Source: Azolla pinnata
Lineage: Eukaryota; Streptophyta; Polypodiopsida; Salviniales; Salviniaceae
Length of the DNA stretch: 22,820 nucleotides
Direction of reading: 5' to 3'
Assembly: GCA_037176905.1 (NCBI GenBank)
Contig: JBBBWG010009524.1
Location: 1-22,820 of the forward strand
This document shows, piece by piece, positions 8,166 through 18,909 of this stretch. The notes below the pieces were generated by a model. It searched no databases. It was not told the origin of the DNA and saw only the letters and a program-made list of their open reading frames with translations. Numbering within the stretch: the stretch's first letter is position 1; the number at the start of each line of letters is the position of its first letter. The position numbers and the translations under genes are program-made.

Positions 8166-8780
8166 CAATCTAACATACAATGATATAATTTATTTACTAA
8201 ATTCAATATAAAATGAATGATATCCAATTATATTCTATCCATATAAAGACCAATATGTGTGTATACATCTAAATATACAAGTATATATATACATGAATAT
8301 ATTAATATTTATGCATATATATATATATATATATATATATGCATAGACAAGCGAATATGAAACAAACATGTACATTATAGGTGAACATGCATGTATGTAT
8401 GCATATACAAGTGAATACATACTAATATAAGTTAATTTTCAATTATGTTGTAACAAACAACAAACATATATAGGTAAATAGATATGTAGCTATCCATATA
8501 GAGGTGAATATACACGTATGTGTGCATATATAGGTGAATATGTATGCATGTATGAATGTACAAATGAATATACATCTACATTTTAATCTACAACTGCATA
8601 TGCATGTATATATGCATATACAGATTAATATGATTTATCTTATCTCCATATACAAGTCAATATGAATGTATATATTGATAATTATGTAGGTATGCTTGTT
8701 AGTAAAGATAAATATGTCTGTATGTATGGATATACAGATAAATCAATGTATACAAGAGTAGACAAACAAGTAAGAAATAA

Positions 8781-8905
8781 AAATATCCCACTTGAATAGG
8801 CTTAGACAGGCATCATGTATAAATACATAGTGAGGGCTTGAGTTTTTCATTGATCTTACAAGTTTTGAAATAAAGAAGCTCTCTTAAATGTAAAAGCATT
8901 TGAAG
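8781..8905 (+). repeat. LTR-like remnant (TATA and polyadenylation signal)
   Basis: TATAAATA at 8818-8825 is followed by GTGAGGGCTTGAG and AATAAA at 8869-8874, then GAAGCTCTCTT. A TATA box and a polyadenylation signal within about 50 bp, followed by a pyrimidine-rich end, is the U3/R layout of many plant copia-type LTRs. No coding part or paired LTR is seen, so this is only a candidate. Confidence 0.3.
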
Positions 8906-9107
8906 ATATATATATGTTCTCTAATTGAGAACAAAAAGAATTGTATAAAAATAACTAAAATAAGGTTATTGTTTATTTTTTTAATATAAATATTCTTTAA
9001 TTTAATTTTGGGTATATATTTGCGAATATATACATGTAAATAGACTTGGTAAATTTTCTTAGTGTATATGCTCGCGTATATACTTGCGTATATATGCGCG
9101 GCAATAG

Positions 9108-9183
9108 TTTCCAAAACTCTTTCAGCCAAGAAATCAAACCTCTAGTTCTTACTTTCCAAAACTCTTTCAGCCAAGAAATCAAA
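9108..9183. repeat. 31-bp perfect direct repeat
   Basis: The 31 bases at 9108-9138 (starting TTTCCAAAACTCTTTCAGCC) recur without change at 9153-9183, 14 bases apart. In the minus frame each copy gives LISWLKEFWK, but the frame is short and unsupported. Confidence 0.9.
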
Positions 9184-10300
9184 AGCAAGGATACTCGCGA
9201 TGAAGGAGACTAGTAGCTGATGGAATGGACAAGTGCGAACGAGTATTATAAGAAGTGTATGGCTATGGAAGCTTGCATCTTGTTGGTTTTTGGTGATTGT
9301 GTGTGCAATGATTACCAAAGAGATGTGCAGTTATTGGCAAGGAGATGTGGAGAAGTGCCCTGTTTGTGATTCACAAAGAAGTGCATGCATTGAGGTCTAC
9401 CCATCATGATAGCAGGGGGAGTGAACCATCTTTGAGGACTATGGTAATGGGTAATAATGCCATAGATCATAAGGGATCAATGGGGACTTTGTGTTGTTTC
9501 TTTGTTTTATCTGTCTGTTGTTTACCCAACAATGGATGATAGAATCTAGTGATTTGAGAAAACACTGATGTTGGAATCTGATTATTCTGCAAATGTTATA
9601 TATACATATATTCATGGGTTTGTCATCTTTTTTTGAACACAATGTCATGATACAACTTGGACATTTCATTTGTCGCTGTGGAACCTCTTTGTTTTGCAGT
9701 AATGTCACTTCCGTGGGGTGTGATTTGCGACATTTCTTGTATCTAATTTGTTGTACTGCAAGTGACATTGTGTTCACAGCGCTATTGCAAGTGGCATTTT
9801 GAGCTGCATTTGGAATCTGCATTGTGTTTACTGTGTTGCTGCAGTGAACGACAAGTATATGAATGTTTTGATATCTTATATACAATTAATTATATTGAAA
9901 TCGTGGACTATGTTGTGACTTGCATTGTGTGCCTTGTTGAAACTGAGGTTCCGTTAGTAAGTTAACCTAGTCAAAAGGTTGTCGGGCAGACCATCACATC
10001 TCTTGATTTAGAAAGTCGGACTAGTATGGCCTTCCGTGGTTGACAGCATATCCAAGTTGCTGTCCAAGCCATTCTTTGAAACGTACAGAACTATGTATAC
10101 ATATGACCAATGGCCCAACCTCTAATGGCTTGCGACAGACACCCTTCAACTCTCCACCCACCATGTGTCCACATGGTCCCCACACACACGTAGTCTCTCT
10201 TTTAGGCAGAATGAATGAGTTGAGCATTTTGGGCAACCTGAAAATCAGCAGAAATCACTTACAAACCCACGCACTTGAAAATCCTTCGTATTTCGAGGGG
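9184..10300. other. Intergenic, no recognisable gene
   Basis: Only short frames without recognisable domains on either strand. Composition is ordinary, with T-rich patches at 9490-9640. A weak candidate peptide with a CPVC motif (9330-9410, +) is not supported by anything around it. It is probably distal promoter or spacer of the transporter gene. Confidence 0.5.
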
Positions 10301-10304
10301 TCTA

Positions 10305-10475
10305 CATGAGAGAGAGAGAGAGACAGAGAGAGAGAGAGAGGAGGTGTTTAGGGTTTACGGAAGGCATAGAAGAAGAGAGGAGGAGAGAGAGAAGAAGAGG
10401 AGAAGATGAGATTGAGAGGAAGATTGAGAGGAGAAGAGGGGAGAGAAGACGAGAGAAAAGAGGGGAGCCTAGTGA
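10305..10475. repeat. GA-rich purine tract
   Basis: About 170 bases almost wholly purine on the plus strand: (GA)n at 10310-10340, then AGAGGAGAAG-type repeats. It lies 740-910 bp upstream of the transporter start codon. GAGA-type tracts in plant promoters are bound by BPC/BBR proteins and can form triplex DNA; whether this one does is not shown. Confidence 0.75.
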
Positions 10476-11211
10476 CTACTAACTAGTCTAGCGTCTATAC
10501 CCTTGACCAGTGTAACCGCTTTTTTTGTAAAAACCGGTTCCCGAGACCGAGACGGTAAATCCACCGGTTTACCCTTTTATTGTCGGTAAACCCAGTGATT
10601 CGTGGAACTTTATTGAGATGCCAAGTCGACTAAAAAACAAGAACCGCAGAACGGAAACAAAAAGAAAAAGCGAATAAATCAATCAATCAGAAAACGGTAG
10701 TGTGTAGCAGTATATTGTATGTATGTACATCGTACATACATGTTGTGGGTGTGTTTGTTGTACATGTTTGTGTCACGATCTGGATGTGCTGCTGCGAAGC
10801 AAGCCCCCTCATAGCAACCAATGAATGATGCATGGATGCTGATGCTGATCATGGCATCCGATTTGTGCCCTCCTAATCCTTGAGGATGGATCATTCACTC
10901 GCAGGCTGTGGCCAAAAGCAAGCAGCAGCCCTCCTCTTCCTCTCCTGTGGTGCACCATGGCCACCCATTGGGCAGCAGCAGCAGCTATGGCCCTGCTCTC
11001 AACTAGGACGTATGTTGCTGCAGCTGTTGCTGAGATGTGAAGAGAGGCATCGCAGCATCGATCGCCATAGCAGCGGGCAGGCTACAGCCGGGAAACGGCG
11101 GCGGCGGCGGCTCCACACTCTCCAGGCTTTTGCTATCCTGTGTGTTGGCCGACAGAAACAGGTGCAGCCAGGGAGGGCTATAGCTGGAAGTTGCGAGATC
11201 AGAAGGGCATC
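10476..11211 (+). promoter_or_regulatory. Presumed promoter and 5' leader of the ABCC gene
   Basis: It precedes the transporter start. No clean TATA box stands out. GTATGTAC (10721-10728) and GTACATAC (10732-10739) form an inverted repeat around ATC. Several ATGs (for example 10886 and 11140) precede the chosen start; the one at 11140 is in frame. CAG-rich stretches lie at 10970-11040 and a GGC run at 11097-11111. The transcription start cannot be fixed from sequence. Confidence 0.35.
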
Positions 11212-13470
11212 ATGGCGCCCACAAAAGCCCCATTGCAAGAGCCATTGCTGGGTAGTAGCAGCAGCAGCACCCCGGATTACTTCACGACCTGTAGCTGGTG
11301 GAGCTACCTCTTCTTCTGCTTCCCCTTCCCCCTCCTGAAGCTGGGCAACAGCAGAGTCCTGGGCCTGAGCGACCTGCCGCCGGCCCCGGCGTCGTGCAAG
11401 CCGGAGCTCCTCGTCGCCCGCTTCCAGCACGCGTGGGAAGCGCAGTCGGGGAGGCGGCGGCGGCACTCCATCCGCCGCGCGCTGTGGAGTTGCCTGTGGA
11501 AGGACGTGGGCATCACGGCGTGCTTCGCGTTCGTCAAGGGCATGGGCGTGCTGTCGGGGCCCATCTTCCTCTACTTCTTCGTGGACTATGCATCGTCGGA
11601 GGAGCAGCGGGGGGCGGGCGAAGGGGTGGCGCTGGTCGCCTTCATCGCGGTGATGAAGCTGATGGAGAACATGGCGCAGAGGCATTGGTACTTCGGGGTG
11701 AGGGTGATCGCGGGGAAGATGCAGTCCATCATGATGGGGGCGGTGTACGGGAAGGAGCTGAGGCTGAGCAGCGCGGGGAGGAGGAGGCACGGGGTGGGGG
11801 AGATCGTGAACTACATAACGGTGGACGTGAACAGGCTGGCGGAGCTGAGCTGGAGGCTGCACTGGGCGTGGCTGGTGGCGGTGATCTTCGTGGGGGCGAT
11901 GGGGATCGCGTGGACGGTCGTGGGCGCGGCGGCGCTGCCGGGGGGGGCCATCGTCGTGCTCGTGCTGCTCTTCATGCCGCCGCTCATCACGTCGATGCAG
12001 CGCTCGCAGCTGCGGCTGATGGCCGCGCAGGACGAGCGGCTGCGGCGCACCACCGAGCTCCTGCACGGCATCAAGGTCGTGAAGCTGCAGGCGTGGGAGC
12101 ACGGCTTCCACTCCTCCGTCGCCTCCCAGCGCGGCGCCGAGTTCGCGTTCCTCTCGCAGACGCAGCACAAGCGCAACTACACGACCGTCATCTACTGGCT
12201 CATGCCCACCGTGCTCTCGTGCGTCGTGCTCAGCGCCACGCTGCTGCTCGGCACCGCCACGCTCACCTCCACCGTCGTGTTCACGGTGCTCGCCACGTTC
12301 CGCATCATCCAGGACCCCGTGCGCATGACGCCCGAGGTGCTGGCCGCGTTCATACAGGCGCACATCTCGTTCCACCGCCTCGAGACGTTCCTGCAGGAGG
12401 AGGAGCTGGCCGACGCCAACGACGGTCATTCCGCCCATCCTCCCCCGTTGTTCCCCATCCAGGTCGACGATGCCACTCTGAGCTGGGCCCCCGACGATGC
12501 TGCTGTGCCCGCCCTCGTCACCGTCAACCTCGTGGTGAAGCACGGTGAGAAAGTGGCGGTGTGCGGCGCCGTCGGCTCCGGCAAGTCCTCGCTGCTGCTC
12601 GCGCTCCTCGGGGAGATACCCAAGCTCTCGGGCTCGGTAAAAATAAGAACAAAACAAAGCTCTATAACTAGCTTCCGCCATCTCATCGATCGATCACCGC
12701 CGATTCCAAACTAGTTGTCATTCTTACTTGGTCTTTCATCGATGAATGTCGTTGACTTGACTCAATGGATGGATGCTCTCCATCCCGACCGGCTCTACAT
12801 TCCTGGCAGGTTCGTTTGTCGGGCAGCGTCGCATACGTCCCCCAGGCAGCATGGATCCAGACCCTCACCGTCCGCGACAACATCCTGTTCGGCAAGCCCT
12901 ACGATCGCACCCGCTACAAGAAGGCGCTCCGCGCTTGCGCCCTGGAGGAGGACATCAAGGGCTTCAGCCATGGCGACCTCACCGAGATCGGGGAGCGCGG
13001 TGTCAACATGAGTGGCGGCCAGAAGCAGCGCATCCAGCTCGCCAGGGCCGTCTACAGCGACGCCGACATCTACCTGCTCGACGACCCCTTCAGCGCCGTC
13101 GATGCGCAGACAGCATCCACCTTGTTCCATGTAAGAAATATGATGCACAAACAAACAAACACACACACACACACTCTCTCTCTCTCTCTCTCTCACTCTC
13201 TACTAGACTTGAATTCAATTGATTGACACTAGCTAGCTGCTGGGTTCTTTCATCATCTTCTTCATGATTACCATTAGGATTGCGTGATGGGCGCCCTCAG
13301 AGACAAGACGGTGGTGCTCGTCACGCACCAGGTCGAGTTCCTGCCCTCTGTGGACACCATTCTGGTGGGTCCATCCCTAATCCCAATCTCCATTCTTTAT
13401 ACATGATCGTTCTCCAATGCATTGAATCTCATCTGTAGATGCCGGATCTTCCGGTTCCATTATTCATATG

Positions 13471-13504
<34 letters not shown>

Positions 13505-16500
13505 CAGGTGATGCATCAGGGCAAGATCAAGCAGGCTGGGGCCTACAGCGATCTGTTGATAGCTGGCGATGTTTTCAGCGAGCTCGTCTCAGCCCACCAT
13601 GAGGCCCTGCGCACGGTACTCACCGACAAAGACACCAGAGAGCAGCATGACGACAGGGGAGCTCGCTTCAAGGACATTCAGAAGAGATTGAGCCGAGAGG
13701 AATCATTGACAGAGATCCTACAACCATCACAAGCCACACAGCTTGTGCAAGCAGAAGTAATGGTGTCTGGGAGCGAAGGCTTGACGCCATATCTCAACTA
13801 CATCCGGATCTCGAGCGGCCATTTCGTCGCCGCCGTCTTGCTCCTTTCACAGGTCCTGTTCTCAGGGTCTCAGCTCTACAGCAACCTGTGGCTAGCGCAA
13901 GGAATCTCGAACCTAAGCCTCTCATCCGCGGTCGTCGTGGGTGTATACATTGGGATCTCCGCCATTTGTGTGCTTGCTTTCGTTCTGCGCAGTGAGATGA
14001 TTGTGCAACTCGGCTTGCTAGCATCCAAGTCATTCTTCCAAAAGCTGATGACAAGCATCATGAAAGCGCCCATGTCCTTCTTCGATGCGACACCATCGGG
14101 AAGAATCCTCAACCGGGTACATAACTCGAACCATCGATCCAGATTCTATGCATCGGATCCAGATTCCATCGGATTCTATATCGTAGCATCTAGATTCGAA
14201 CCGTTTTTCTCATCAAAGTGAACTCACTCCTGACAGACAGAATTCTCAATCTTGGAATTGCATGCCTGAATTGCCACCTTGATGAATGAACTCAGGCATC
14301 AGTGGACATGAGTGTGATCGATCTCGACATACCCTTCGCGATGGGATTACTCTTGGGCAACTTGTTCGATCTCATATGTATAATCGTGGTCACAAGCATC
14401 GTGACATGGCAAATCTTGGTAGTCCTGCTGCCAGTACTAGTGCTGACTCATTTCCTCCAGGTAATATAATGCAGGGGTCTGCTGCAACCCCCCACCGCTC
14501 ATGCAATCTGCCGGGAGGCATTCATTCTTCTTCATGTTCATGGGCTTGATTCGAGCCCCCGGGCTTTTCGCAGACTTACTATGCGGCAGCCGCTCGGGAG
14601 CTGAATCGGATCAACTCGATAACAAAGGCGCCCATCGTGAATAGCTCGGCCGAGACGTTCTCAGGCAGTGCTACGATTCGGGCATTCAAACAGATGGAGA
14701 GGTTCTGGAAACACAACCTAGAGCTCATCGACTGCGACGTGAGCGCATACATCTACAAGTTTGCAGCCCTTGAGTGGATGGTCCTGCGCATCGATCTCGC
14801 CTCCACATGCGTCTTCATCGTGGCCGCCGCATCCCTGGTCCTCTTCAAAGGAAGCATCTCAGGAGGTAAGGAGAAGAAAGATCTGAAGAGGAAAAGGTTT
14901 CATCTCCTGCAACGCAAACTGGAGATCATATTTTCTCAGAAATGGGAAGGACCCTAGCTCCTCGGGTTCTAAACCGTTAACGATGCAGGGCTCGTGGGAC
15001 TAGCGGTTACCTATGCCCTCGCCTTGAGCAGCGCATTGGCCGTGTTCTGCATCTGGCGATGCTTCCTCGGGATCTACATTGTCGCAGTGGAGAGGATCAA
15101 GCAGTATCTGGATCTTCCGGCGGAGGCTCCAGCCGTGATCGAATCACACAGGCCGCCGCCCCAATGGCCTTCTAATGGCGAAGTCTGCCTCGATCATGTC
15201 GAAGTAAGCGGGTCTATCAACAGACAACCCCTTTGTCAAGAGGCTCTTCGGCATCAATCCGATCGGTGTCGTAAGCTCTTGTGGGCTGTAGAGACTGATC
15301 TCAATGCTGGTGAACTGTTGAATAGGTCAGATATCGGCCGAGCTCTCCATTGGTGCTCAAGGGCATAACATGCACCTTCGTGGGAGGCCAGAAGGTCGGG
15401 GTAGTCGGCCGCACGGGCAGCGGGAAGACGACCCTCATCAGCACGCTGTTCCGGCTGGTGGAGCCATGCAGCGGCAGAATCCTCATCGACGGCATCGACA
15501 TCGCTTCCATCGGTCTCCACGATCTGAGGTTCAGATTGGGGATCATACCCCAAGAACCTGTGTTGTTCCAAGGGACGGTGAGAAGCAACCTCGACCCGTT
15601 GGACCAGTACGCAGACATCGACATCTGGGAGGTGGGTCCCATCCTCTGAACTAGCTAGCATCCATATATCTCTCTCGCAACAGTCCAGCAGCAGGCATCT
15701 AGATACCCAACAAGAATATGAACATTTACAGTTGTGTGCGGTTTGATCGTGTGGGTTTGGGTGCGGTGCAGGCATTGAAGAGGTGCCAGCTAGGAGATGT
15801 CATAGAGAAGCAGCCCCTCGGGCTCGACTCTCCAGGTATATTTGATAACCGCAACATGGTACTGTGCGTTTTTCGGTGGAATCATGATTTCGATCGAATC
15901 TGTTGCTGCTGCTCTGGTGGACCAGAACGTCTGTTATTACCCAGCAAAAGTCTGCCAATTGATTGTAGTAGCCTGTTAACTTGCGCAACCCACAATGAAG
16001 AAGTTAGCTGTGCAGGGCAGAGCGATGATATAATATAAGCTTGCCATTGGTTGTTTGTAGCCTGGTAACTTGTGAAACCCACAATGAAGAAAGCCAGCAC
16101 ATCTGATTCTCTGCTGGTTTTGCTTCAAATCTCTGACAAAAACTTGTGTGTTGCTGAACGAAGCGAATGAAGGATTGATTTAAAACTGGGGGGGGGGGGG
16201 GGGGGTTGTTTTCCGGTTAGTGAGTGAAGGAGGAGAGAACTGGAGTGCGGGGCAGCGGCAGCTGTTCTGCTTGGGAAGGGTTCTGTTGAAGCAGAGCAAG
16301 GTGCTGGTGCTGGACGAGGCGACGGCATCCATCGACTCGGCCACCGATGCGCTGCTGCAGGCGGTCATCCGCCAAGAGTTTGCCGCATGCAGCGTCATCA
16401 CCATCGCCCATCGGATCCCGACCGTCATCGACAGTGACATGGTCCTCACCCTCCGAGATGGTGGGTACCACATTCACACAAATTCCTCTGAGATGCTTGC

Positions 16501-16780
16501 TGCCTACATCCAACATTCTCTAACTCATACATACATGCACAACCATATTATGTGTGTTGCCAAACCCTTCCTTCTTCTTCTTGATTTGGATGCTCATTGC
16601 TGCTATACCTCTAACACATACATACTCATTTCCTTCTTGTGTCAACGCCGCCATTTCTCAGGGTTTGCTGCGGAGTTTGATTCTCCGAAGAAGCTGATCG
16701 AGAACAAGACGTCCTTGTTCGCGCTCCTCGTCGCCGAGTATTGGGCGCAAGCTGGGCGCAACAGTGCCAAGGAGTCGTGA
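11212..16780 (+). CDS. ABC transporter C family (MRP-type, ABCC8-like), 11 exons
   Basis: ATP-driven exporter, in plants usually vacuolar or plasma-membrane and moving glutathione or other conjugates; the substrate here is unknown. Inferred exons: 11212-12636, 12810-13130, 13278-13364, 13508-14116, 14296-14460, 14574-14865, 14989-15203, 15326-15631, 15772-15835, 16221-16460, 16662-16780. All introns are GT-AG and the sum is 3843 nt (1280 residues) with no stop. TMD1 about 100-365 ([17 protein letters not shown], LYWxxPT-like IYWLMPT). NBD1: Walker [10 protein letters not shown] (452-460), Q487, MSGGQ 542-546, Walker B IYLLDD, H599. TMD2 about 715-990. NBD2: GRTGSGKTT (1066-1074), [14 protein letters not shown] 1169-1173, VLVLDE with Glu1194, H1225. 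NBD1 has Asp in place of the catalytic Glu, normal for this family. The start was chosen for its Kozak fit (A at -3, G at +4). TMD0, common in plant ABCCs (about 1450-1500 residues), is not visible. Confidence 0.93.
13149..13200 (+). repeat. CA/CT microsatellite in ABCC intron 2
   Basis: (CAAA)n-(CA)n followed by (CT)n inside the 147-bp intron 13131-13277. The pyrimidine half lies about 75 bp before the acceptor at 13276-13277. Confidence 0.9.
13468..13506 (+). repeat. TA microsatellite at ABCC intron 3 acceptor
   Basis: CATACATACA followed by about 15 TA units runs directly into the acceptor ACAG at 13507. It takes the place of a normal polypyrimidine tract in this 143-bp intron. Confidence 0.9.
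15954..16092 (+). repeat. Tandem duplication in ABCC intron 9
   Basis: 15954-16003 and 16043-16092 are diverged copies, 89 bp apart (shared: TAGCCTGKTAACTTG and ACCCACAATGAAGAA). The duplication accounts for much of the extra length of intron 9 (385 bp against 113-201 bp for the others). Confidence 0.8.
16188..16205 (+). repeat. 18-base G run next to ABCC exon 10 acceptor
   Basis: Eighteen consecutive G residues end 15 bases before the acceptor AG at 16219-16220. The pyrimidine tract between is only TTGTTTTCC. Such a run can form G-quadruplex RNA. Its exact length may be a sequencing artefact. Confidence 0.9.
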
Positions 16781-16902
16781 CTTCTTGAATTACCACATTC
16801 TCTCTTTGTTACCCTAATCCAGGAGCAGAATACATCGAGCCTCTACCGGGATAACCGCATGAGAACTTTTAGGTGCTGAAAATCCTTGCATTCGGAATAA
16901 GG

Positions 16903-16908
16903 AATAAA
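16903..16908 (+). terminator. Polyadenylation signal of the ABCC gene
   Basis: AATAAA lies 123 bases after the stop codon, with a near copy GAATAAGG just upstream and T-rich sequence downstream. Position and motif fit a plant near-upstream element. Confidence 0.55.
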
Positions 16909-17340
16909 CAGAAAGGGCAACGAGCTTTGTCCCACATTCATATATACTCTGACCTGGTCTTTTTGCTTTCCACAGATTCCGCATGCCGAACCATTGTGTA
17001 TGGTACATACTACTAATGTACATGAGGAATTACATGCGATGTTTGGAGCATATTATAGATGCATATCTCTGAATTTAACCTCTCTTTTGATCTGTTCATA
17101 AGCTCATGGAGTTACTAACCTCTTTCCTGATCTTGTTCAAATGTCGTTGATCTTCAAATAGCTCTATGAGGGTCTTTTATAGCTTGCTGCCTTTCATCGA
17201 ATGAAAGAGAAAGGAATCGAAGAAGCTTGTGATGTGATGCGTCTCATTCATCACATGACATTACTTCTCCCGTTGGATGCTAAAAGTCTTGAACAGCGAA
17301 AACAAATAGTGAGGATGTGAGGGAGGCATTCAAAGGTGGA

Positions 17341-17376
17341 AAAGAAGAAGAAGAAGAAGAAGAAGAAGAAGAAGAT
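17341..17376 (+). repeat. (AAG)n microsatellite
   Basis: About eleven AAG units (17342-17375). The frame around it is not supported as coding. Confidence 0.95.
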
Positions 17377-17716
17377 GGAATCTTTTACTTACATTAAGCT
17401 TGCCTACCTGGCATCATCGACTCCGAAGAGGAACAAATCCCTCATGTCAGCTTCCGAATCTCAGCTGGCTGAATGCATACGCATGCATACGTACACACTC
17501 ATACATGCACATCCACATCCTGACATAAGGATATGTGTAAGGAAACAAGCTTCATACACTTGATTTGGATGGCTGTTTAGACTGGAAATGTCTATTGGTT
17601 GAGGATGCGCTCTTTTAATGATTCTTGCGAAAGACGGACCGATAGTTAGGACCAATTGTTAACTAGGAGAGTCAAACCATGTCCCAAACGATGCCGCTTT
17701 GCCCTTTATTCTTTTG

Positions 17717-17830
17717 CAACAATTGCAAAATCATTGACTTTCAATAGCCTTTACAACAATTACACCATCAGTGACTTCTAGTAGCCTTACAAGTTACAAC
17801 AATTGCACAATCAGCAACTTCTAGTAGCCT
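17717..17830. repeat. Three-unit minisatellite (34-43 bp)
   Basis: Units begin CAACAATTRCA at 17717, 17754 and 17797 and end near CTTCTAGTAGCCT. The second and third are closer to each other than to the first. Confidence 0.85.
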
Positions 17831-18087
17831 TTTTTGACCACGCGAATATTGGGATATTAGAAAATATGTTATGAGCGCTAGAGAGAGGGAGTAATTTCAT
17901 CCTAAAGACTTGAAGCTAAGGATGCTCAAGTGTTCACTTCTAGAGTTAGAATACAGAAAAAAAAAGTTTTAACGTCTACAAAGCGGCCAACATTGACCCA
18001 TAGGACCTGGGTTTACATAGTTCTTGATGTGTGTGTCTCCTTCCCAAGAAGGGATGTCCGTATCTTGGAGTAACAATTCTTCATGTA

Positions 18088-18111
18088 AGAACAAAGTTCT
18101 TACTTTGTTCT
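18088..18111. other. 9-bp hairpin
   Basis: AGAACAAAG (18088-18096) and CTTTGTTCT (18103-18111) are perfect inverted copies around a 6-base loop. There is no U tract or gene end to make it a terminator. Confidence 0.7.
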
Positions 18112-18742
18112 CACATATGTGCTCAGCCTTTTGGGTGGTGCTTTAAGCATAGCACTTAAGGTACAACATACATCTTACTATGTCATCAAATCTTTCTCGA
18201 ATCATTGTATATTCAGGGCAAGTAAAAAGAGAGCAAATGATACTTATCTTCTACTATGCCTTTGTTCACTTTGGTACCATGAAGCAACTTCAATACCTAG
18301 ATTGTGTGATCGGGTATGAAGTAATGTTAGGGCTGAATGAGAGCTCAAGCTCATATCTGTTATCAGATATGGTTAAATGGCATTAGTGTACATCCTTTCA
18401 CTGTATTGAATCCAACATTAAGGGTTGATATTTGTAACATAATATTCCAACTTGTGCTTTCTTGCATCTTTCTATTTTACCTTTAGACTTTAAATTAGCC
18501 TCTCCTCAATAATTACATGTTGCATTACATCAGTTAGAAGCACTAGTAGAGCTTCCACACCCTAGCTCTTGAACCATTTTCTTATATCCACCACCCATCC
18601 ACATGATAATATTTTGCTCTTATAAGGCCGAAAGCTAGTGCGTTGTTCGGCCAATCTTACTTGATGGCGGCAGCTCAAAGCCATGGACAACCCAACAGAA
18701 GCGGATAATGGCCGTGTTCTAACAATCATAAAACGATTGCGG

Positions 18743-18900
18743 TTATTTGAAACAACTCCCCGCAAAATCCTTCAATAGTCCTCGGGGGCGGACTACAGTC
18801 ATATCTACCATGCAGAGATGAAAGGAGCAGGATTCCCACTTCGTGATGTCTAGTTCCCGACATGTGGCCTCATTGATGACATTGATGCCCAACCCACCTT
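18743..18900 (-). pseudogene. Retrotransposon aspartic protease fragment
   Basis: Minus-strand frame IIIEGGLGINVINEATCREL, then DITKWESCSFHLCMVDMTVV and RPRGLLKDF. The pattern (active-site loop, INVI, ETCxxLGI-like, PFHLRMAD-like, RPLGLLKDL-like) is that of Ty3/gypsy proteases of another lineage than element B. The active-site Asp is replaced by Glu (EGGLG), and the frame ends in a stop at 18743. It abuts the LTR copy at 18910. Confidence 0.7.
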
Positions 18901-18909
18901 CAATGATGA

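Larger units (their letters stand above)
7382..8780. repeat. AT-rich composite repeat, cluster 1 (three tandem units)
   Basis: No gene. Units begin with GTGAATACATACWAATATAAG at 7401, 8006 and 8411, giving lengths of about 605 bp, 405 bp and an unfinished third. Each full unit has a unique-looking head of about 200 bp containing a tRNA-like A/B-box module in minus orientation, then TTTACTAAATTCAATATAAA, then a tail of 28-33 bp minisatellite repeats (ATGCATGTATGTATGCATAT, then ACAWRTGAAT). The second unit contains a pure AT run at about 8316-8340. The family recurs at 19890-22040. Confidence 0.85.
16910..18560. other. Intergenic, no recognisable gene
   Basis: Apart from the AAG run, the minisatellite at 17717-17830 and the small hairpin at 18088-18111, I see no coding domain. 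Frames near 18119-18386 are short and without recognisable motifs. Confidence 0.5.

Noticed and set aside
7382..8780. Regularly spaced repeats as a CRISPR array
   Set aside because: Eukaryotic sequence; repeats and 'spacers' are all variants of one unit, and there are no cas genes.
9330..9410. Small plus-strand peptide with KCPVCDSQR
   Set aside because: A single CxxC motif in a short frame; no neighbouring zinc-finger or transposase sequence.
9533..9595. C/D-box snoRNA candidate (ATGATAG ... CTGA ... CTGA)
   Set aside because: The C box does not fit RTGATGA and there is no terminal stem.
11298..12548. 416-codon plus-strand frame overlapping ABCC exon 1
   Set aside because: Ala/Arg/Gly/His-rich shadow of the true frame with no motif.
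10999..12681. 560-codon open frame antisense to ABCC exon 1
   Set aside because: It is a by-product of very high GC in exon 1: low-complexity His/Arg/Pro-rich peptide, no domain, and the plus frame has unmistakable transporter motifs.
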